From Neolewinella aquimaris (GTDB lineage: Bacteria; Bacteroidota; Bacteroidia; Chitinophagales; Saprospiraceae): a stretch of 64,000 nt of DNA. Below are positions 18,501-27,200 of this stretch, piece after piece. The stretch's first letter is position 1; each line of letters opens with the position of its first letter. Location of the stretch: contig NZ_JACIFF010000007.1 of the NCBI RefSeq assembly GCF_014197245.1, positions 283,916-347,915 of the forward strand, read 5' to 3'. The position numbers and the translations under genes were made by a program. Below the pieces are notes generated by a model, which saw only the letters and a program-made list of their open reading frames with translations, searched no databases and was not told the origin of the DNA.

Positions 18501-19092
18501 CCGCTACGACATTCAGCTCAGCAACGACGAGCAGCGCAACCGCCGCGTACTTACCACTGGTTACGAAAGCAGTCGGCGCGAGGAATGGGAACTTCGCTTC
18601 CGCTACCGCCCCAACGACCAGCTTAGCCTCGAAACCGCCGGCATTACCGGTCGCCGGGAATCCGACTCCGAGCGCTTCAACGAAAAGGACTACAAGCTCG
18701 TCTTCCACCGCCTCGAACCCAGCGTCAACTGGCAACCGGGAGAATTCAGCTTTAACACTACCCTGACCGTAGGCCGCGAGGAAAACACCCTGCCCGAGAT
18801 CGACGGCGAGTTCACCCTCCGCCGCGAAGCCAAATTCGAGGGCAACTACCGCAATTGGATCAACGCCAGCCTAAACTGGATTCAGATCGACTACGAAAAC
18901 GGCAGTCCGAGCAGCCCGGTAGGATTCGCGCTCCTCCAGGGCCTACAACCCGGTCGCAACCTCCTCTGGAACGCCAGCCTCACCCAGCAACTCGGCGAGT
19001 ACCTCCAGCTCAACCTTATCTACGACGGAAGGCAAACGGGGGAAGCCGCAGTCGTACACGTGGGGAGGGCACAGGTGACGGCTCAGTTTTGA
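15598..19092 (+). CDS. Very large outer-membrane beta-barrel-type protein, Bacteroidota family
   Basis: From the GTG at 15598 the protein has 1164 residues and starts with a signal peptide (VIPKSLWLVLCLLGTGMLSG, cleaved near GQG). The open frame reaches back to a TTG at 15496, with an ATG at 15529; these would add an unusual hydrophilic leader. The N-terminal part contains GSFSRAISFGNRQDLVLNS and, soon after, QPEGTTQQLREFDRIFIQL and TAGDYELRNPEGYFMRYYK, a signature I associate with large uncharacterised Bacteroidota envelope proteins. The rest is made of long alternating strands rich in Arg, Tyr and Asn, and the last residue is Phe, as in barrel proteins. It could be a transporter or surface-assembly factor; function unknown. 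It converges with trmB with a 10-bp overlap. Confidence 0.8.
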   Translation: MIPKSLWLVLCLLGTGMLSGQGSELSNVRERIIAVNPAGQLVDSLTIAPGSLEIIALDGRRIPESDYLLSGRFLRWMSTDLPDSLHLRYRALPFALDERMRLIDSTQLRREEAGLVIGAYDPYVRSGLLDNDTKVQTRGSFSRAISFGNRQDLVLNSAFNLQLNGELGNGIQVAAAITDENLPVQPEGTTQQLREFDRIFIQLRKDRTQLTAGDYELRNPEGYFMRYYKKLEGATFTTITGEGGDAGAWQNSASVAVARGQFIRQNITPGEGNQGPYKLTGDGEQRFLIVLAGTERIYLDGMLLQRGLDADYVIDYNLAELTFTTRRLITRDVRITAEYEYADQRYLRTLTAGSSRYERGRMTAYVNLYSQQDSKNATGDLELTPAQREALSLEGDTPGGVAVTSIDTLNGREELRATYELRDTTIGCAVDQFYLLNSNDPVRGRYVATFTDRGPGGGPYRLDPERPANERIYLFVGYDENCRPLGRFAPEIDLVAPQQQQLFSAGGAYRLGEEGAIRVEGSRSKLDLNRFSRLNSGDDVGHALRIDADRTLRIGSDSSGWAIAGRGRYEFVEKTFNFINPYRSPEFYRNWNLSNRLSTIRPEAATEQLAGGGIGLLREGIGRIDYDYEQFTRGDSYGGRRHEALLQLALAGWEVAGTISQLNNEDTESRGNFRRPSLRVSKEFTALGGWELSATYGGERSVRRSIATDSLSALSFEYDKYVVGIEAPATDRFSFLLSASQRDDKLPDATELRRSTSAREVSAEGKFQAAKNLQVGGNFTYRALEVPGQDLVEDRPSSTFLGRLDVRAEALKRSFTSQTTYQVGSGQEPRIEFQYLYVGPGLGQYIWQDSLYNNDGRIQPNEIELSPFPDIADYIRVSVFNNNFIRTDNAGINQRFNWDPDRLWRGTTGIRSFLRRIALNTAINIDRKTQQADDIQPWNPFQLAVADSNLVALNVRRRHGLFFNRANPRYDIQLSNDEQRNRRVLTTGYESSRREEWELRFRYRPNDQLSLETAGITGRRESDSERFNEKDYKLVFHRLEPSVNWQPGEFSFNTTLTVGREENTLPEIDGEFTLRREAKFEGNYRNWINASLNWIQIDYENGSPSSPVGFALLQGLQPGRNLLWNASLTQQLGEYLQLNLIYDGRQTGEAAVVHVGRAQVTAQF

Positions 19093-19850
19093 AGCTTGGG
19101 TTTGTGAATTGTTGAGTTGTTGGGTTGAGGCATTCCGCGATCACCAAGGATCTCCCCGTCGCCAATGCGGAAGCGGGTGTAGGTGATGGTCTTTCCCAGC
19201 TTGCGGTGCATCTTTTCGTAGTAGGTGCGGGTGGCGAGCTCCGGCAGCGGGTAGGGACGGGCATCGATGTCGTGGTCGTGGTAGAGGATCTCGACGGCGG
19301 GTTGGTTCGCGAAGGTTTCGAGGGTCCAGTCGTAGAGCTCGCGGCTGTCGGTTTTGAGGTGGACTAGTCCTCCCGGCGCGAGAATGGTACGGTATTGGCG
19401 GAGAAACTGGGCGGAGGTGAGGCGGCGGTTTTCCTTGCCTTTCTTCAGGAAGGGGTCGGGGAAGGTGATCCAGATTTCGTTTACTTCGCCGGGGGCAAAA
19501 AAGTGGCTGATCACCTCAATGCGGGTGCGGAGGAAGGCGGCGTTTTCCAGTCCTTCGGCGAGGGCGGTGCGGGCTCCTTTCCAGATGCGGGCGCCCTTTA
19601 CATCGACGCCAATGAAGTTGCGTTCCGGGTACTGCCGGGCCAGATCGAGGGTGTATTCCCCCCGTCCGCACGCCAGTTCCAGGGTGATGGGCCGATCGTT
19701 GTTGAAGTGCTCGCGGGCCCAGTTGCCGCGTAGGTCCACTACCGCTCCGTTGAGCCCCGTGAGTTCGGGTTTTGTGGGTTCGAAGCTCTCGTAGACGTTG
19801 GGAAAGGTGAGATTCTCGGCGAATTTTTGTAATTTGTTGCGGCCGGCCAT
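19083..19850 (-). CDS. trmB: tRNA (guanine-N7-)-methyltransferase
   Basis: TrmB methylates G46 in the variable loop of tRNAs using S-adenosylmethionine. The 255-residue protein has the SAM-binding motif LELACGRGEYTLDLA, the acidic end of strand 2 (FIGVDVKGARIWKGA) and the family signature EIWITFPDPFLKKGKENRRL followed by FLRQYRTILAPGG. The last residues (about PQPNNSTIHKPKLQN) are encoded by the ttgttgagttgttgggttg repeat, so the natural C-terminus probably ended earlier and was extended by repeat sequence. Confidence 0.95.
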   Translation of the reverse strand: MAGRNKLQKFAENLTFPNVYESFEPTKPELTGLNGAVVDLRGNWAREHFNNDRPITLELACGRGEYTLDLARQYPERNFIGVDVKGARIWKGARTALAEGLENAAFLRTRIEVISHFFAPGEVNEIWITFPDPFLKKGKENRRLTSAQFLRQYRTILAPGGLVHLKTDSRELYDWTLETFANQPAVEILYHDHDIDARPYPLPELATRTYYEKMHRKLGKTITYTRFRIGDGEILGDRGMPQPNNSTIHKPKLQN

Positions 19851-20046
19851 CTAAATTATCGGTTAGTGGGCGGCAAAGATAGCCCTGACCCGTTTGGCGA
19901 TTGGCAATACCAGCTTGTAGTCTCCCGCAGTTTGTTCGAATTTATTTGAAACAGAATTAATATTTGGTAGAATATCTGAAAAAAAAACTGCAAATTTGCT
20001 TTACTGGAATTACCGAAATTTATAGTACGCTTTCACACCTTCCGTT

Positions 20047-20337
20047 TTGAACCCAGAAACAAACCTCCAACGACTGCGGCTCCAATTTATGGAGTCCCGG
20101 CGCGCATCCAGCGAAAATACCATGCTTTCCCCGGCCTATCGGCGGAAGAAGTATGCCCTATTCCTCATGCGTGCCATCTGCCTAGCCTCCCTCTACTTTC
20201 TGCTGTGGGATTACACCTGGCTACGCTGGACCTTGATCGTAGCTCTACCCATCCTCGGGTTTCAGTTCTTCTCCCTCGTGGGGTGGCGCTACTTCCTGGA
20301 GCGTAAGCTGCAACGCATGCAAGAAGGCGTTTCGTAG
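20047..20337 (+). CDS. Small two-span membrane protein, unknown
   Basis: The 96-residue frame starts at TTG; an ATG at 20089 gives 82 residues and is equally possible. A basic N-terminal half is followed by two hydrophobic helices (ALFLMRAICLASLYFLLW and WTLIVALPILGFQFFSLV) separated by a short loop (DYTWLR), and a basic C-terminus (ERKLQRMQEG). Both ends are predicted inside. The upstream 196 bp hold no gene and include AT-rich, TTTG-containing sequence that could be a promoter. No family is recognised. Confidence 0.65.
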   Translation: MNPETNLQRLRLQFMESRRASSENTMLSPAYRRKKYALFLMRAICLASLYFLLWDYTWLRWTLIVALPILGFQFFSLVGWRYFLERKLQRMQEGVS

Positions 20338-20377
20338 CAACACGGTATAGGGCGGCGGCGCGCGGGTGCAAGGTGGG

Positions 20378-22108
20378 TCACTTAATGCGCGAAGAATTCA
20401 GGTCCACATCCGCCGTGGCCCAGGCACCTTCCAGTCGGTCGGCAACGGTAGCTTCCATTTTTTCATCGCTTAATCCCTTGTAGGCAGCGCGCAAACCGTG
20501 CAATGCCCATCCATTTTTGGGATAGGTAAGCAGATCTTCCTCGTACACCGGTATGGCTTCCGCAAAGCGGCCGGATTCCAACAGTACCGCGCCCAGGTGG
20601 TGGCGGACCGAGAAAAACCAGTCGGGGGGCTCCATATAGGCGAGTGCATCTTCCACCTCGATGGCGTCCTGCAGCAGCCGGATGGCGTCATCGTAGCGCC
20701 CCTCACTGGCGGCGATCTCTCCGGCCAGGACATCCTCGGCAATGTCACAGACCGATCGGGCCATATTCACGCCGATAGCTAGGCTATCGAGGCTCGGATC
20801 CGCCGCGAAGCTGCGCAACTGAAGCAGTTCCTCACGTGCCCGATCGATATCCTGCTTACCCAGATGGGCCATTCCCCGGGCGTAACTCCGGATCACCTTC
20901 GGATAGGTGAGGTCGCGGCGACCGTCGAGGGCATTGAGAATTTCGTCCCAGCGGCCGAATTTAACCAGTACGTAATCGGGAATGGTATAGAAATGCTGGA
21001 GCAGGCCCAGAGCCGGTACTCCGATCAGATCGTTGTCCGCGTGGCGGGCGATGCGCTTGGCCGCATCGATGGCCCACTCACTCTTTCCCTCCAGGGTGGC
21101 GGTGGCGGCCAGGAAGTGATAGTTGTGCGGATGGTAGATGAGCGGATAGGCACCCTGGGCCCGGCACGCGGTGATGTAGCTGCTATCCACCTTCACCGCC
21201 GCGATGTTGGCCAGGGAGCCGGCGTGGTAGTCGCCGGTACGGATATAGATGTGGGAAGGCATGTGCACCAGGTGACCGGCACCGGGAACCAGCCCTTCGT
21301 CCAGCCGACGTGCGCTAGGCAGCCCCTTTTCCGGGGTGTGGGACGCCTCAATGGCGTGGATATAAAGGTGGTGGGCTCCGGCGTGATCGGGATCCATAGC
21401 CAGGATTTTGTCCAGATTGGTGATGATCTCCGGGGTCCAGGGGCGGGTTTGCCCTTCCTTGTCCCAGAGGTCCCATGGGTGCAAGTCCATCAGGGACTCA
21501 ACGAAGAGGGTACCGACATCGGCGTTGTCCGGGTGATCGGCGTAGGCTTCCCGCATCGCTTCGGCGTAATCCTGGTCGAGGGCACTACGGTCTTCCGGAG
21601 CCTGTGCCGCGTAGCGTTTGGAGAGGGCGGTGATCAGCGACTTTTCCCACGGGGCCACCCCGTTTTCGGCGAGTGCCAGCGCCTTCTGCGCGGCCTCATA
21701 CGCACGGGGGTAATTATCCGGCTCCATTCCGGCATTGTAGTTCGGGCCCAGGACGTAGGCGTAACCCCAGTGCGCCATCGCGCAATCGGGTTCAAGTTGG
21801 GTGGCGTGGTAGAATGAGCGGGCCGCTTCGGCGTGGTTGAATCCGTAGGCCAGTACCAGTCCCTGGGTCACGTACCGACGGGTCAGTGGATTTTTGGAGG
21901 TAATGGGAAACTGTAGATTGCCCATATCCTCGAAGAGCGGGGCTTTTTGCCCCGAGGTATACCAGTCGAGGTCATTGGTCGCCGGGGTACAATTGCTGGT
22001 AGATACCCTCGCGGCGGTGTAGGCCGGCGGCCGCTCGGAGCGAGAATTGCAAGTAGTCAGGAGCACCCCGCCCAGCGCGATGAGGAGTGTGAGATAGAGT
22101 GAACGCAT
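20378..22108 (-). CDS. TPR-repeat lipoprotein
   Basis: The start at 22108 is chosen over the upstream in-frame ATG because it gives a lipoprotein signal (MRSLYLTLLIALGGVLLTTC, lipid on that cysteine). The 576-residue protein is almost all helical repeats: sel1/TPR-like pairs such as GFNHAEAARSFYHATQLEPD, then NYPRAYEAAQKALALAE, and near the end GRYDDAIRLLQDAIEVED and GRFAEAIPVYEEDLLTYP. Conserved central stretches with several histidines (DPDHAGAHHLYIHAIEAS, HLVHMPSHIYIRTGDYHAG) are typical of a family of uncharacterised tetratricopeptide proteins and might bind metal. Probably surface or periplasmic; function unknown. Confidence 0.85.
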   Translation of the reverse strand: MRSLYLTLLIALGGVLLTTCNSRSERPPAYTAARVSTSNCTPATNDLDWYTSGQKAPLFEDMGNLQFPITSKNPLTRRYVTQGLVLAYGFNHAEAARSFYHATQLEPDCAMAHWGYAYVLGPNYNAGMEPDNYPRAYEAAQKALALAENGVAPWEKSLITALSKRYAAQAPEDRSALDQDYAEAMREAYADHPDNADVGTLFVESLMDLHPWDLWDKEGQTRPWTPEIITNLDKILAMDPDHAGAHHLYIHAIEASHTPEKGLPSARRLDEGLVPGAGHLVHMPSHIYIRTGDYHAGSLANIAAVKVDSSYITACRAQGAYPLIYHPHNYHFLAATATLEGKSEWAIDAAKRIARHADNDLIGVPALGLLQHFYTIPDYVLVKFGRWDEILNALDGRRDLTYPKVIRSYARGMAHLGKQDIDRAREELLQLRSFAADPSLDSLAIGVNMARSVCDIAEDVLAGEIAASEGRYDDAIRLLQDAIEVEDALAYMEPPDWFFSVRHHLGAVLLESGRFAEAIPVYEEDLLTYPKNGWALHGLRAAYKGLSDEKMEATVADRLEGAWATADVDLNSSRIK

Positions 22109-22341
22109 AGTGATAAGTGTTGAGGACGGTAACCAGAGCCGATTGCGATTCCTACTTACTTCGCTCCCGCGCGCCGCCGCCTGCGAATTAGATAAGTACA
22201 CTTAAAATAGGGTTAAACGCACCTAATTATCAAGTTTGAACGCATTATTGTGGGGTCAACCGTGGCTTTTCGATACGGCGTGGGCCAAATCAGCGGTAAT
22301 CCCTAAATTACCTGACCACCCTTTCTTACACTCATCTACCC

Positions 22342-24243
22342 ATGCAAACCCAAGATTACGAGCAGGCCGTTTTTGACATTCTGGAAGACCTGCGGGAATA
22401 CCGCAACAAGTGCGGCGATCGCTTTCGTTTTTCCGACATCCTCCAGGAGACTGAAGTAGATGGAGAACCGACTACCCTACAGTACGTAAACCTGGTACAG
22501 GAGGGCGGGGGCGTACTCGGCATCGCCCTGGTGGGCTTCACCTACGTGCTGGAGGAGATGGGCATCCGATTTCTGAGCCTCGGCGGCACCAGTGCCGGAT
22601 CGATCAACACCCTGCTGATGGCGGACGCCGGCGCCCCGGAAGAAAAGAAGAGCCGGCACATCCTGGACCGAATCGCCAGTAAGCGATTTAGTGATTTTGT
22701 CGATGGCGGTAGCGATGCGCGCAGGCTTACCGAGCTGATCCAGTCGGGCGTAAAGTTTGGAAGTGCCGCCAATATGGCATCGAATATGCCCTCCTTACTG
22801 CTGGCCTGCGGCAACCTCCCCGAGGTATTCAACGACTTCGGCATCAACCCCGGTGATCATTTTGAAGACTGGCTTTCCCAACTCCTGAACAACAAAAGCT
22901 GGCAAGCCCTGAGCGACAACCTGAGGAACCTGCCGGAAAACCTGATGCACGTATCCGACTTCGGCAATAAGAAGCACCCCATCGGAGTGGATGAGCTGGA
23001 ACCTAAGATCGCCATCGTAGCCGCCGACATCACGACCCAGACCAAGGTGGAATTTCCCCGCATGGCCGGCCTGTACTACGAGCGCCCGGAAAACCAGGAT
23101 CCGGCCTGCTTCGTACGGGCCTCGATGTCCATTCCCTTCTTCTTCACGCCGAAACGCGTATCGCTGAGCTGGACCGAGGGCCGGGAAAACGAAATACGCC
23201 GACGGTGGCGCAAGCTCGCGGGCTACTCCGGAGAGCTGCCCGAGGAGATCCTGTTCGTCGACGGCGGGGTAATGTCAAACTTCCCCATTGATCTGTTCCA
23301 TCAGGCGGACACCGTACCCCAGCGCCCCACTATCGGCGTAAAGCTCGGCGTCGACCGCAAGCACGCCAGTAAGATCACCTCCCTGGGTCAGTTTTTGGGC
23401 AGCATGCAGGAGGGGGTCAGGAACCTGCGTGACCTGGAGTTCATCCGCAACAACCCCGAGTACAAGGACCTGGTGGAGTACATCGACGTGGAGGGGTTCA
23501 GCTGGATCAACTTTAATATCTCCGATGCCGAAAAGATGCGGCTGTTCCGGCGGGGTGCCGAGGCGGCCAGCAACTTCCTGCGGCGATTCAACTGGTTGGA
23601 GTACAAGTCTAACATCAAGACCAATCTCCTGCAGCGCATCAAACCCGTACTCTGGGAACTCAGCAACATTAAGGACCTGGACCACACCCTGGAGGCCTTC
23701 GGCATCCGCGACAACGAAGACGTCAAAAACAAGATCGCGTACCTGAAGGAGCGGGAAAAGCCCTACAACGTCCTCTGGATCGACGATAAACTCACCTACC
23801 CCCTGCCCATGGCCATCCTCGATCGCCTGCATACTTACTGCTACACGATGCGGACGAGCGACGAGGCCCAGCAACTCCTGATCCACAACAACCGGGTGAG
23901 CGACGACCCCAACGACTGGATCGACCTGATCATCAGCGACGTTACCCGCGACGAATCGGAGGGCGACGAGCATACGCGGGGCATCGGCTTTGCCGCCATG
24001 CTCGCCCATGACCCGGTACTGAAGGACATTCCGGTACTGTTCTACGCCCACCGACGGAGCGAACTGGAGGAACGCTACGGTCAGGAATTACCGAAAAATG
24101 TAGTCAACCACGAAGACCGCTACACCATCATGCACGGCGATTTCATCGCGGAGGTAGTCGATGCGATCTACGCCCGGGCCAGGGCACACCGATCGGAGCT
24201 AGCGACGCAACACGCGCCGGACGGCACCGTCGACTCGCAGTAG
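22342..24243 (+). CDS. Patatin-like phospholipase fused to a receiver-like domain
   Basis: The 633-residue protein has no signal peptide and is predicted cytoplasmic. Residues about 45-330 are a patatin lipase domain: glycine-rich oxyanion loop GGGVLG (55-60), nucleophile Ser84 in GTSAGS, and catalytic Asp307 in DGGV. A helical linker (about 390-470) leads to a C-terminal domain (about 474-610) that reads like a response-regulator receiver: YNVLWIDDK with acidic pair Asp481-Asp482, DLIISDV with Asp533 at the phospho-acceptor position, and IPVLFYAH where the usual Ser/Thr is Tyr568. A clear conserved lysine was not found. A patatin switched by a receiver-like or ligand-sensing domain is inferred. 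Its end overlaps the convergent protease gene by 45 bp. Confidence 0.85.
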   Translation: MQTQDYEQAVFDILEDLREYRNKCGDRFRFSDILQETEVDGEPTTLQYVNLVQEGGGVLGIALVGFTYVLEEMGIRFLSLGGTSAGSINTLLMADAGAPEEKKSRHILDRIASKRFSDFVDGGSDARRLTELIQSGVKFGSAANMASNMPSLLLACGNLPEVFNDFGINPGDHFEDWLSQLLNNKSWQALSDNLRNLPENLMHVSDFGNKKHPIGVDELEPKIAIVAADITTQTKVEFPRMAGLYYERPENQDPACFVRASMSIPFFFTPKRVSLSWTEGRENEIRRRWRKLAGYSGELPEEILFVDGGVMSNFPIDLFHQADTVPQRPTIGVKLGVDRKHASKITSLGQFLGSMQEGVRNLRDLEFIRNNPEYKDLVEYIDVEGFSWINFNISDAEKMRLFRRGAEAASNFLRRFNWLEYKSNIKTNLLQRIKPVLWELSNIKDLDHTLEAFGIRDNEDVKNKIAYLKEREKPYNVLWIDDKLTYPLPMAILDRLHTYCYTMRTSDEAQQLLIHNNRVSDDPNDWIDLIISDVTRDESEGDEHTRGIGFAAMLAHDPVLKDIPVLFYAHRRSELEERYGQELPKNVVNHEDRYTIMHGDFIAEVVDAIYARARAHRSELATQHAPDGTVDSQ

Positions 24244-27200
24244 ATACATGCCTCCGGGGAGATGGCCGACCGCCACCACTGCCGATCCCGCAGATACCGG
24301 CACCAACTGCCGCAGCAACGGCCGACCGGTAAGATCGTACAGCTCGATGCTGATGTCGCGGTTGCCCACCGCCGACCAGCGCAGTTGAACGTCTCCGGCG
24401 GTAGGATTGGGAAACACGTCCAGCGTAGCCTCGAGCGGGCTGACGTAGCGTACCGGACTGATCGCATCGGACGTGATAAGTACATCGTGGTAGGTGACGG
24501 GCAGGTATCCCCCGCCGGCGGTGGTGACCACGAAGCCGAAATCATCGGTTCGGGAAGTACTGTCGGTGTTTTCGTAGACGAGTCGCCCGGCGTTGATGTC
24601 GGCCTGGGTAAAGGTGTCACCGGCCATCATGGTTAGTCCGCGGAGTTCGAGTCGGCCCAGGGCAGGCAGTTGAGTGAGGATGTAGTACGTTCGTCCGGCA
24701 TCGTCGCCCTCGCTATCCACTTCGAGTTCGCTGCGCAGCACGGCGTTACGGCCCAGGGGTTGTACTTCGGTGGCATCGTTGACCAGGGTGCGGGGCTGAA
24801 CTACGGCGGCGTCGGCGCAGAATTCCACGTTCCATCCGACAATTTGTCCCACGGCGCCGTTGGTTTCGCTTACGGATACGGTCAGTATCCATTCTCCGTA
24901 AGTGTCCTCGCCGTTGAAGGCTTCCAGTTTTCCTTCCGGCCGGAAGACGCGCTTATCGTCCGGTGGGCAGGCGACTTCCTCGGGGGCGTCGTCATCGAAT
25001 CCCAGGTTGATGGAATTGGTGCTGAAGCACTTTTCGGAATAGAGCTTTACGACGGTACCGGCGGGGCTCGTGAGGCTGATCGACACCTTCGAGGCAAACT
25101 GATAATTGACCGTGACGTTCGGCAAGTTGAGGTCATTGATGCTGCCGCGGCGTTCGATAAACAGCTTCGACTCCCGGGTGAATGTCCCGCCCGATCCAGG
25201 CAGTCCGATCGGCGTGTCGGTGCTGCTCACGACATCACACTTGCTGCTGACGGTGTGGAAGGAGGTTGTTTCCGTCCAGGGGCCCGGCCCGCAGGCGTTA
25301 ACCGGTCGTACGCGCCAGAAGTAGAGGGTGTTGGGACTAAAAAAGTTATCGGGCGTATACACTGTTTCCGTCAGTCCCGTAGCGGCGGCAAAAAGATCGC
25401 GTTGAGAGAAAGAGGGCGAGGTGGCAATCTGTATCTCGTATTCCTGGGCATTGACCGATGGTGTCCAGTCGAATTCGGTGGTGAGCACGATCCCCTCGGT
25501 ACCTTCGGCGGGGCCGGCCAGCAGCAGGTCGCTGAAATCATTGGCAACTACGTCGAGGACGATCTCGCGGCGGCTGCTGTCGCGCCCCGGAGCGGCGACG
25601 ACGATGGGTACGGTAAGTCGGCCGCTGGTGACGATTCCCCCCAGGTCGAGGGTGAGGGTGGTGGTTTGGCCGGGCAGCAACTGGGTGCGGGCGAAGGAGA
25701 CCAGCAGTCCTGCGGGAAGGGCGGCGGTATCCAGCGATACGGTAACGGGTTCGCTGTAGCCGAGCACGCTGCCCGCGGTGAGCGTGGCCGTTACGGTTTC
25801 GGGGAGGCAGACGCTGCGGTAATTGAGGTCGGATTCGAGGGTGTAGGTCGCGAATTCAGCGGCGGCGATGGAAAAATCCTCGTCGTTCATGTTGAAGAAA
25901 ATATTGTCGGCTGCTTCGACGATCACCCGCATGGCGGTACCGGTGGTATCGGGGACGGTGACGAATGCGCTTCCGGTATTCGCGACGTTGGCAGCGAGGA
26001 CCCGCTCGAAGGTGATCCCGCCGTCGCCGGACAGCAGGATGTTTACACTTTTGGCGAAGATGGGGAAGCCATCCGTGCCCGCTACGTCCCAGGTCACTTC
26101 GCGGTATTCCCCGACGCGCCACGGCTCGTTGTTCACGAGTTCGGGGTTCAGGACGGTGAGGGGACCGACGTCGGCCACTTCGAAGCGAACGGTGGCCCAG
26201 TCTACCCCACCGGCGGCCTCGTTGTTGTCGCGGGCGGTGAGCCGGAAAGTCATATCTCGGGCGTAATCGGGCAGTACCTCATCGTTGGAGCTGATGTTAT
26301 TGGCTACGCGGTCGATGCGGGGAAAGTAGCGGGTGAAGCCCTCCGACGAGGGGGCCACCGACCGAAACAGGGGTGCCGTACCCTCCGGATCGTTGATGTC
26401 GGAGGCCGGGCCGAGGTCGTACTGTTCCCAGTTGTAGGTAAGCTGTTCGGGGGGGTCGTTCGCGTCGGTGGCCGTACCGGTGAGCCGGAAAGGGGTACTG
26501 CGCGGGATGAAGAAGCCATCTTCGTAGTCGATCCGTACTTCGGGAGTGACATTATCGGTTTCGATGATGGTCGCGCAGCCGCTTGCCGCTCCCTCGCGGG
26601 TATAGGTAATGAACTGCTCGAGGCTGGCGGTGTGGTAGTAGGCTTCTTCGGGCCCGATGTTTTGGTCGCCGCAGGCGCCCGCATACGACATGATGGTGGT
26701 GCCCGAGCCCGGCTCGTAGGCCGTATTGCCGGCGCGCTGATCCTGGGCCGGCGGACAATTGTTGAAGGTGTGGGATACCGTAAACTGGTGGGCGATCTCG
26801 TGGGCCATTACCCGCTCGGCGGTGCGGGCCACGTTGGTACCCTGCAGGCAGGTCACGCCGCGGGTCTTGCTGCCGCTACAGGCCAGACCGCTCACGACGC
26901 CGCCGACGTCGATACAGCTGGAGGTGAAGATGTGGCCGATATCGTAGGCGGTAGTGGGGACATTGGCGATATTGAAGGCTTCGATCACCTGATCGAGTAA
27001 TCCGCTGCCCTCATCTGAATCGGTAAAGGGGTCCGTTTTGGCATCGAGGTAGATCAGGTCTTCCGACACCGCGAGGAGGTTCATCCGTACGCCGACCTCC
27101 CGCTCGAAGATGACGTTGATGGTGCTGACGGCGGTGTTGAAGGCGGCCAGCACGTCTTCCTTTTTGCCGCCCACGCGCTGGGCAAACTCACCGGTATTGG

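Noticed and set aside
24670..27000. A 776-codon plus-strand open frame opposite the metalloprotease gene
   Set aside because: Glycine/valine-rich translation without signal, motif or hydrophobic pattern; it is antisense to a multidomain protease with clear zinc motif and sorting domain.
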